From the IMG/VR virus record IMGVR_UViG_3300046740_000473, positions 1-21,009 of that record: DNA of 21,009 nucleotides, one strand, 5' to 3'. The stretch is from a virus. The translations under genes and the position numbers were made by a program. This document shows positions 13,899 through 19,667 of the stretch, one piece after another. Within the stretch, counting starts at the first letter, position 1. The number at the start of each line of letters is the position of its first letter. Under the pieces are notes generated by a model that was given only the letters and a program-made list of their open reading frames with translations, ran no database searches and had not been told where the DNA came from.

Positions 13899-15924
13899 AG
13901 AAGACGTCAATGTAAAATTCGGCGCAGATACCGCGGCCCTCACCCAAGCCACCGGCAAGGTGAAGGAGGAGCTCAACTCGCTCAACGCCGTGACGGCGCA
14001 ACTGACGGGCGTGTTCGGGCAACTCGGCAGTGCTACCGCCCTTCTGGGCGGCATACTGACCACCCTCGGCCTTTCCAGCTTCGTGCGGGACGTGACCGAG
14101 GGCGCCACGGACGCGATAAAGCTTGCCACGGCGCTCGGCATCACCGGCGCCCAGTTCCTAGACCTCAAGGCGGCGGCTGCGCTCAGCGGCACGTCAGTCG
14201 AGGCGCTCGGCCTCTCGCTAGAACGGATGTCGCTCCTCGTGCAGCGCTCGACGCGGGACGCATTCACGCCGCAGGCGCAGGCGTTGAAGGTTCTGGGCCT
14301 CAACGCCAAGGAACTCATCGGGCTCTCCGCCGACCAATACTTCCTCAAAATCTCGGAGGCGGTATCGCACTTCAATCCGTCGCTGAACCTGACCAACGCG
14401 TTGATGGTCATAGGCGGCCGCAGCATGGCGAACATGGTCTCGGCGTTTACCCAGGGCACCGAAGAGGTGAAGCGTTTCCAGGAAGAGATGGCGCGGACGA
14501 AGGTGGGCCAGGAAGGGTTCTTCGCCGCCGCCATCACGACCCACCATGAGATACTGATCATGGACTCGGCCATCAACGGCCTGAACAAGCAGTTGTTCCT
14601 GAGCCTGAAGCCGACGCTAGACATCATCATCAAGACGACGCGCGAGTTCGCCATCTCCGTCCGGGAGTCGATCAAGGAGGGCGGTGATTGGTCGGTCGTG
14701 CTTCAGGGCATAAGCGCCCTGCTCAAGTCGATCGTCACGACCACGACGCTGCTGGCGGCCGTGGTCGAGGGCTTCGTCAGTATCATGAAGAACTCGTGGA
14801 CGGCGATCCTTACTGGTGGCGTCTCCACTATGGACGGCATCCGCGAGGCCGCGCGGAAAATGTCTGACGACTTAGGTAGCATCATCAAAGAGACGGGCGC
14901 GAAGATCGGCGCAATATGGGCGACGACCGAAAGGACTAGGCACGAACGATCAGCGCGGGAAGATGCCGAGGCCATGGATGAGATGGGGCGCAAGCGCCTC
15001 GAAGTGACGATGGCGCAGATAGACGGCCAGACCAAAGTGATTGAGTCGGGCTTCGAGCGCCAGAGCCTGCTCTACCAGAGGGACGTCGACAACCTCAAGA
15101 TAACGGAAGCGCAGAAGGTTGTGCTCGTTGGTGCGGCGTCCCAGCAGCGCTACGCCGCAGAGATCACGCTGCTGCAGCAGAAGCTCCAGCTAGGCGGGAT
15201 CGATATCGCCCAGCGCGCGCAGATCGAGAATCAGATCACGGAGCTAACGCTACGGGCGGCTAACGAGCGGATCAAGGTAGAGATCGACGCCGCCAAAGCT
15301 GTCCAGCAACAGTGGTCGTTCATGGAGTCAGCGCTCACCTCCTCATTCTCCACCGCATTACGCGGCCTTTTGGCGGGAACCACCTCATGGAAAAACGCGA
15401 TGAAGGGGATATTCGCGGACGTGGTAACGGCGGCGATCCAGGAGTTCGCGAAGCTGGCTATCATCAAGCCGATGATGAACGCGCTGTCGGACGCGTTCGC
15501 GCCAGCGACGTTCTTTGCGGACATCCTGAAGGTAATAGCCAAGCTGATCGGCCAGGTGTTCGCGGGGGCGACGGCGTTCTTCGCGCCTACCCTCGGCCCC
15601 GCCGCGCCCGCCGCAGGCGCTGCTGTTGCGGCTGCGACGGAGGGGACGGCGCTAGGCTTTGAGCAAGGCGCGTGGAGCGTGCCGAGTACCGCCAACGCGC
15701 TCGTGCACCGCGACGAGATGATCCTGCCCGTTGACTTCGCCTCGGCGGTGCGCTCCGCGCTCACGGGCGGCGCCATGGGCGGCTCGAGCAACCTCAACCT
15801 CAGCATCCAGGCGTGGGACGGCGCGAGCGTGGCGCGCTGGCTGCGCTCCGGCGGGTCGGACATGCTCGCCCGGGCCATCTCCATGCAGTTCAACCAGAAC
15901 CCCACGGTGCGGCCGAGGTACTGA
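13891..15924 (+). CDS. Tape measure protein
   Basis: A 677-aa protein with tape measure architecture. The N-terminus is VNVKFGADTAALTQATGKVKEELN, followed by long Ala-rich helices, hydrophobic stretches near residues 45-65 and 240-300, and a charged coiled-coil-like zone (about 350-475). A lambda gpH-type C-terminal part follows (SSFSTALRGLLAGTTSWKNAMKG, then ALVHRDEMILPVDFASAVRSAL). At about 1.5 angstroms per residue this would suit a tail of roughly 100 nm (general rule, not measured). It sets tail length and is ejected on infection. It follows the chaperones with an 8-nt overlap; GAAGGGA lies upstream. Confidence 0.88.
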   Translation: MAEEDVNVKFGADTAALTQATGKVKEELNSLNAVTAQLTGVFGQLGSATALLGGILTTLGLSSFVRDVTEGATDAIKLATALGITGAQFLDLKAAAALSGTSVEALGLSLERMSLLVQRSTRDAFTPQAQALKVLGLNAKELIGLSADQYFLKISEAVSHFNPSLNLTNALMVIGGRSMANMVSAFTQGTEEVKRFQEEMARTKVGQEGFFAAAITTHHEILIMDSAINGLNKQLFLSLKPTLDIIIKTTREFAISVRESIKEGGDWSVVLQGISALLKSIVTTTTLLAAVVEGFVSIMKNSWTAILTGGVSTMDGIREAARKMSDDLGSIIKETGAKIGAIWATTERTRHERSAREDAEAMDEMGRKRLEVTMAQIDGQTKVIESGFERQSLLYQRDVDNLKITEAQKVVLVGAASQQRYAAEITLLQQKLQLGGIDIAQRAQIENQITELTLRAANERIKVEIDAAKAVQQQWSFMESALTSSFSTALRGLLAGTTSWKNAMKGIFADVVTAAIQEFAKLAIIKPMMNALSDAFAPATFFADILKVIAKLIGQVFAGATAFFAPTLGPAAPAAGAAVAAATEGTALGFEQGAWSVPSTANALVHRDEMILPVDFASAVRSALTGGAMGGSSNLNLSIQAWDGASVARWLRSGGSDMLARAISMQFNQNPTVRPRY

Positions 15925-15926
15925 CG

Positions 15927-16103
15927 ATGATATGGGTAGCGCTGGCGATAGCTGACGAGGGCACCGTCTACGGGACGGCAGGACCTTTCGAGTCAGAGGC
16001 GGCGGCCGATACCTGGATCAATCAACGGGGCATCGATGCTTGCCACTGGCAGGCGGTAGAGATCGATTCGCCGGAAGTGGCGGCCTCACGCTGGGAGAAT
16101 TAG
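15927..16103 (+). CDS. Small hypothetical protein between tape measure and DUF2460
   Basis: A 58-aa protein from ATG 15927, with CGAGG at 15914-15918, 8 nt upstream and inside the tape measure gene end. The start MIWVALAIADEGTVYG is a hydrophobic strand pair, and the rest (SEAAADTWINQRGIDACHWQAVEID) is amphipathic. It fills the short gap between two conserved genes and abuts the DUF2460 gene (stop and next ATG adjacent), which supports expression. I do not recognise the family. Confidence 0.5.
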   Translation: MIWVALAIADEGTVYGTAGPFESEAAADTWINQRGIDACHWQAVEIDSPEVAASRWEN

Positions 16104-16742
16104 ATGCCTGTCGCCAGCAACCCCGTCTTTCCCAGCACGAGCCTTCCCGGGCTCGCCCTCCCGGTGATCCGCACGCCGATCTGGGCCACGCTCTCCCAGC
16201 AGTCGCTCGCCGGCGTGGACGTGCCGAACGAGCCTTGGACATATGGACGTTATAGATGGAGCGTGCACTTCGAGTTCCTGCGCCAGGGCGCGGCGTTCGG
16301 AGAGCTTCAAAATCTCATGGGGTTCTTCAACAGAATGGCCGGCCGTTTCGGCGTTTTTCAATATGACGACCCGCAAGACAACACCGCGCCCACTGACCAG
16401 CCCTTCGCCACCGGGGACTCGACGACGGTGGCCTTCCAGCTCGTGCGTACGCGAGGGAGCTTCATCGAGCCAGTTTTTGCTGTGAATACGATCACGAACA
16501 TTAAGGTCGCGACGGTGATCCAGGGGTCATCTACCTACAGCGTTTCGAACAAGGGCGTCGTGACATTCACCACGCCTCCAGCGAACGGCAGCGGGATCAC
16601 GTGGAACGGCACATTTCTGTGGTTTTGCCGGTTCGACAAAGACGAAGTCGACCATGAACAATTTACTGTGAGTAGCGGTGCAGGCGGGCCGATCTGGAGT
16701 GTCAGCGCACTGCAATGGACCTCTGTAAAATTCGGTGCGTAG
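16104..16742 (+). CDS. DUF2460 family tail protein (GTA gp12-like, distal tail)
   Basis: A 212-aa protein matching the TIGR02217/DUF2460 pattern: N-terminal FPSTSLPGLALPVIRTPIW, the central FGELQNLMGFFNRMAGRFGVFQYDDPQDN, a GDSTTVAFQLVRTRG strand, YSVSNKGVVTFTTPPANGSGITW and a final FCRFDKDEVDHEQF. In the Rhodobacter gene transfer agent and related siphophages this protein forms the distal tail ring. GGGAG at 16093-16097 is 6 nt upstream. It is followed by DUF2163, NlpC/P60 and the tip protein, the conserved order, though the second pentamer array separates it from DUF2163. Confidence 0.85.
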   Translation: MPVASNPVFPSTSLPGLALPVIRTPIWATLSQQSLAGVDVPNEPWTYGRYRWSVHFEFLRQGAAFGELQNLMGFFNRMAGRFGVFQYDDPQDNTAPTDQPFATGDSTTVAFQLVRTRGSFIEPVFAVNTITNIKVATVIQGSSTYSVSNKGVVTFTTPPANGSGITWNGTFLWFCRFDKDEVDHEQFTVSSGAGGPIWSVSALQWTSVKFGA

Positions 16743-17099
16743 ATGCTAGGATTAGGTAGGCATGGTGAGGCAGGGCGGGGCGTGGCGCGGCATGGCGTGG
16801 CGTGGCGAGGCGGGGCAGGCCGCGCTAGGCCGGGCGGTTCTAGGCGAGGTCAGGCGGGGCTCGGCTTGGCAGGCGAGTCATGGCAAGGCCCGGCGGGGCA
16901 CGGCAAGGCACGGCGGGGTAAGGCTTGGCAGGCATGCCGGGGCCCGGCAGGGCCCGGCATAGCACGACCGGGTCGGTTTTGGCAGGTGTGGCGCGGCGCG
17001 GCCGGTCAAGGCGTGGCTCGGCTGGGCTGGGCAGGCGAGGCGTGGCTCGGTAGGCCCCGGCGCTCTGGCGCAAGGTGGGGCTTGGCATGGCAGGCAACA
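16743..17099. repeat. GGCNN-type pentamer array, copy 2 (about 350 bp, noncoding)
   Basis: This gene-free stretch between DUF2460 and DUF2163 consists almost entirely of 5-nt units of the form GGCNN on the + strand (GGCGT-GGCGC-GGCAT-GGCGT-GGCGT-GGCGA early on), with occasional 1-nt phase slips and drifted units. It begins right after the stop codon with ATGCTAGG and ends just before the DUF2163 ribosome binding site. A strong bulged hairpin is embedded: ATGCCGGGGCCC (16934-16945) against GGGCCCGGCAT (16950-16960). Two frames are open through it, but their products are simple-sequence Gly/Ala/Arg/Trp strings without a ribosome binding site, so I treat it as noncoding. Confidence 0.85.
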
Positions 17100-17113
17100 G
17101 GGGAGGCTTCACC
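17100..17113 (+). promoter_or_regulatory. Ribosome binding site that fixes the DUF2163 start
   Basis: GGGGAGG at 17100-17106 is 7 nt before GTG 17114. Earlier in-frame starts at GTG 17075 and ATG 17087 lie inside the end of the pentamer array and have no better site. The protein family also normally begins close to this point. Confidence 0.65.
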
Positions 17114-18043
17114 GTGAAGCCTTTTCCCGTCGGCTTAGATGTCCTGCTCGCGAGCAAAATCTACGTCTTCGCAGACATTTATCAGTTCGCGCTCAGCGAC
17201 GGCGTGACCTTTCTCCGCTTCACGACGAGCGACGCTGATGTGCTCTACGCTGGTAGCATCTGGACCTCGAAGGGTCCGTACTTCGACAGCGTCAACTCAA
17301 AATCGCGTGGTCATTGGAAGAGCGGTTTAGACATCGACTCGTGGCAGGTCCTAGTCGCGCCGGCTCCTGCGGACCCGATCACTGGCGCGGCTTACCCGGC
17401 TAAGATTTTAGGGCAGCCATGGCTCGCTGCGGCTCGCGCTGGCGCGTTGGACGGCGCGGTGGTCGACATCCATAGGTGTTACTGGGCGGCGTGGCCGGCG
17501 TGGCCTATTCCCGCGCCGGGGCAGATGATTCCAGCCTACGTGTTGGTAGACATCTTCGCCGGGCGCGTAGCTGCGGTGGACCTCACGCGCACCGAGGCCA
17601 TCATCACGGTCAACAGCCACATGGAGATACTGGCGCGCTCGATGCCGCGCAACACCTACCAGGCCGGCTGCCGGTGGACGCTCTTCGACGCCGGCTGCAC
17701 GCTCTCTCGCGCGGGGTTCGCGGTCGCCGGCACTGTCGGCGCCGTGACCTCGAACGGGACGTTCAACACGAGCCTCGTGCAGATCGCCGACTACTTCTCG
17801 CTCGGCATGCTCACGTGGACCTCCGGCGCCAACGTAGGGTTCTCGCGCGCCATACGGAAGTACACCGGCGCCGCGGGTGGCACCACGCTCATCGCGCCCA
17901 TGCCATACACGGTGGCGCCGGGGGACGCGTTCAACGCTTACCCGGGCTGCGACAAACAACTCTCGACGTGCACGAATAAGTTTTCAAACCAAAATAATTT
18001 CGGTGGTCAACCATTTATCCCATCTCCAGAAACGGCTATATAA
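17114..18043 (+). CDS. DUF2163 / BR0599 family tail protein (GTA gp13-like) with recoded 3' end
   Basis: A 309-aa protein with the DUF2163 N-terminal half (LASKIYVFADIYQFALSDGVTFLRFT) and the BR0599-type C-terminal half (YQAGCRWTLFDAGCTLSRAGFAVAGTVG, then YPGCDKQLSTCTNKFSNQNNFGGQPFIP). Paired cysteines are typical and bind iron-sulfur or zinc in gene transfer agent homologues. It acts in the tail hub below the distal tail ring. From about 17975 to the stop the DNA is AT-rich, unlike the rest of the gene. The last ten codons (PFIPSPETAI) recur with synonymous changes at 18516-18545, the probable ancestral end, displaced by the HNH element. The protein remains full length. Confidence 0.8.
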   Translation: MKPFPVGLDVLLASKIYVFADIYQFALSDGVTFLRFTTSDADVLYAGSIWTSKGPYFDSVNSKSRGHWKSGLDIDSWQVLVAPAPADPITGAAYPAKILGQPWLAAARAGALDGAVVDIHRCYWAAWPAWPIPAPGQMIPAYVLVDIFAGRVAAVDLTRTEAIITVNSHMEILARSMPRNTYQAGCRWTLFDAGCTLSRAGFAVAGTVGAVTSNGTFNTSLVQIADYFSLGMLTWTSGANVGFSRAIRKYTGAAGGTTLIAPMPYTVAPGDAFNAYPGCDKQLSTCTNKFSNQNNFGGQPFIPSPETAI

Positions 18044-18513
18044 TCAGGGATATGAAATGCATTGGATGCGACGTATCAAAGTCAATCATCGAATTCAAGG
18101 CCATGAAGCGTGGCCGAAAAGTCGTTCTGACAAAGTGCCGCCGGTGCCGCAACAAGCTTCATGCGGCCTATTTGGCCAACCGCGAAGCGCGGATCGCATC
18201 ATCGACGGCAGCCAACCGAAAAGACCCAGAAAAACGTCGGCTCTATATGAACGCCTACATGGCGTCTATCAGGGACGAGATATTTGCGAAGCTTGGATGT
18301 CGGTGCGTTCGATGCGGCTTTGCCGATCGGAGAGCGCTTCAGATCGACCATGTCAATGGCGACGGCTACCTAGAACTAAGGCGCAAGCTCAATACCTTCA
18401 AATATCTAAAGAGAGTCATCGCGGACAAAAAAGGTCGCTACCAAATCCTTTGCGCCAACTGCAACTGGATCAATCGCCACGAACAGGGCGAGCAACCGAA
18501 TCGTCGGGGCTAA
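17975..18513 (+). mobile_element. HNH endonuclease element inserted at the DUF2163 3' end, with recoded flank
   Basis: The AT-rich segment from about 17975 to 18513 contains the end of the DUF2163 frame plus the HNH gene. It is followed by a second copy of the DUF2163 terminus. The two copies of PFIPSPETAI are 505 bp apart. The element therefore appears to have brought a synonymous replacement for the codons it cut off, keeping DUF2163 intact. The left boundary is approximate, judged from base composition; the right boundary is the HNH stop. Confidence 0.65.
18052..18513 (+). CDS. HNH endonuclease (probable free-standing homing endonuclease)
   Basis: A 153-aa protein with an N-terminal four-Cys zinc site (C3-x2-C6 and C29-x2-C32), a basic linker and an HNH fold: C85-x2-C88, D99-H100 in LQIDHVNGDG, then YQILCANCNWINRH with C134-x2-C137, N138 and H143. 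This is the usual layout of phage HNH nucleases that nick or cut DNA to drive their own spread. AGGG at 18046-18049 is only 2 nt from the ATG, so expression may be low or coupled to the upstream stop 8 nt away. Base composition is AT-richer than neighbours, consistent with transfer. Confidence 0.82.
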   Translation: MKCIGCDVSKSIIEFKAMKRGRKVVLTKCRRCRNKLHAAYLANREARIASSTAANRKDPEKRRLYMNAYMASIRDEIFAKLGCRCVRCGFADRRALQIDHVNGDGYLELRRKLNTFKYLKRVIADKKGRYQILCANCNWINRHEQGEQPNRRG

Positions 18514-18548
18514 TGCCGTTCATCCCGAGTCCGGAGACGGCGATATGA
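18513..18548 (+). pseudogene. Stranded ancestral 3' end of the DUF2163 gene
   Basis: Codons 18516-18548 read PFIPSPETAI-stop, identical at protein level to the current end of DUF2163 but with different third positions in most codons (CCG for CCA, TTC for TTT, GAG for GAA, AGT for TCT) and TGA in place of TAA. The TGA overlaps the ATG of the NlpC/P60 gene as ATGA, the coupling expected of the original gene pair. It is now separated from the body of its gene by the HNH element. Confidence 0.75.
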
Positions 18549-19012
18549 CCGCAGCCGATGATTTCTCGCGCGACCCCTTCGAGGAACAAGAGCGGGCGAA
18601 CGTGGTCCGCATCGCGATGGAGTGGGAATGCACGCCTTACATCCACCAAGGCCGCATTAAGGGCAAGGCGGCAGACTGCACGTTCTTCGCGAAAGTCTAC
18701 GAGGAGGCCGGGCTGCTGCCAGCCATCACCATCCCGTTCTATTCGCACCAAGCGCACCTAAACCGGCAGGGCTCGATGTACCTGCCGATCGTGGAGAAGC
18801 ACGCCAAGCGGGAAATCACTGAGGCCGAGGCGCGCCCTGGCGACGTGGTGATGTACTTCATCGCGCGCTCGTGGTCGCACGGGGCGATCATCATCGAGCC
18901 GGGCTTCCCGTCGATCATCCACGCGGACATGGCGGCGAAGTTCGTCATCCGCGGGGAGGGCGACCAGGGCTTTTTCAAGAACGTCCCGCGCCGCTACTTC
19001 TCATGGTGGTGA
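18545..19012 (+). CDS. NlpC/P60 family peptidase of the tail tip (GTA gp14-like)
   Basis: A 155-aa peptidase with catalytic Cys in AADC45TFFAKVYEEAGL, His in SWSH112GAIII and a third polar residue, H126, in IIHAD. RPGDVVMYF (97-105) is the strand preceding the His. The enzyme cleaves peptidoglycan stem peptides, helping the tail cross the cell wall. It lies between DUF2163 and the tip protein as in the gene transfer agent (the methyltransferase intervenes here). The ATG overlaps the stranded DUF2163 stop (ATGA). After the HNH insertion, ribosomes arriving from DUF2163 end about 500 nt earlier, so coupling may be weakened. I see no strong separate ribosome binding site. Confidence 0.85.
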   Translation: MTAADDFSRDPFEEQERANVVRIAMEWECTPYIHQGRIKGKAADCTFFAKVYEEAGLLPAITIPFYSHQAHLNRQGSMYLPIVEKHAKREITEAEARPGDVVMYFIARSWSHGAIIIEPGFPSIIHADMAAKFVIRGEGDQGFFKNVPRRYFSWW

Positions 19013-19016
19013 TATA

Positions 19017-19667
19017 ATGTTCCGAGCACTTGATCTTTTTTGCGGTGCTGGCGGTGCGTCGATGGGCATGCACCGCGCTGGCTTCGACGTGATCGGCGTC
19101 GATATCAAGCGCCAGCCGCGCTACCCGTTCACCTTCGTGCAGGCCGATGCGCTGAAGTCGCCGTTCGACCTCGACTCGTTCGATTTCATCTGGGCAAGCC
19201 CGCCATGTCAGCGATGGACCGCGCCTGTGCAACAGCGTGGAATTGCCCACCTCTACCCAGATCACATCGAGCAAGTCCGATCTGCATTAACTGCTAGCGG
19301 TGTTCTCTACTCCATCGAGAATGTCCCGCGATCGCCTGTGCGTGCGATAATCATTCTCTCCGGCTGTATGTTTGGCATGAGCACATATCGGAAGCGTCAT
19401 TTCGAGACAAACTTTCTCGTATTAGCTCCACGGCCTGGCGCACCATTCGGTCCTAAGACGCGGGCGGATGCCGTAACGGTCTCTGGATCAAGCGGTGGCA
19501 AGAGCAATCGTGACTATTGGACGAACAGTAGGAAAAACGCGTGGCAATCTGCCATGGGTATCGACTGGATGACTAACGCGGAAATGGCCCAGTCGGTGCC
19601 GCCTATCTACGCGGAATTTATCGGCCGCGCCGCTATCAAATATCTGAGTAGCGCTACCAATGGCTAA
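19017..19667 (+). CDS. DNA (cytosine-5) methyltransferase, short phage form
   Basis: A 216-aa protein carrying the C5-MTase motifs in order: I (LDLFCGAGGASMGMHRAGF, 5-23), IV with the catalytic Cys (SPPC64Q), VI (E101-N-V), an RKRHFE motif VIII-like segment (125-130) and X (PPIYAEFIG, 195-203). Only about 50 residues separate VIII from IX/X, so the target recognition domain is very small and specificity cannot be inferred. Usual length is 300-400 aa. No restriction enzyme gene is nearby in the window, so protection from host restriction is plausible. It splits the NlpC/P60-tip pair and its last two thirds are AT-richer, suggesting insertion. The ribosome binding site is weak. Confidence 0.83.
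   Translation: MFRALDLFCGAGGASMGMHRAGFDVIGVDIKRQPRYPFTFVQADALKSPFDLDSFDFIWASPPCQRWTAPVQQRGIAHLYPDHIEQVRSALTASGVLYSIENVPRSPVRAIIILSGCMFGMSTYRKRHFETNFLVLAPRPGAPFGPKTRADAVTVSGSSGGKSNRDYWTNSRKNAWQSAMGIDWMTNAEMAQSVPPIYAEFIGRAAIKYLSSATNG

Noticed and set aside
16743-17117. Open frames through the pentamer array (Gly/Ala/Arg/Trp-rich product)
   Set aside because: The product is a direct readout of a 5-nt repeat with no ribosome binding site. A second frame is also open, and the region ends at the DUF2163 ribosome binding site. Treated as noncoding repeat.
17975-18513. Self-splicing group I intron with an HNH gene
   Set aside because: The upstream gene keeps a full in-frame terminus with stop, identical in protein to the downstream remnant. 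Splicing is therefore not needed and the duplication would be unexplained. I did not find intron core elements by eye, though a covariance-model search would settle it.
17877-18548. 223-codon frame spanning the DUF2163 end, the HNH gene and ending in MPFIPSPETAI
   Set aside because: It is a shadow of DUF2163 and HNH in another register. Only its last ten codons are meaningful, as the displaced DUF2163 end.
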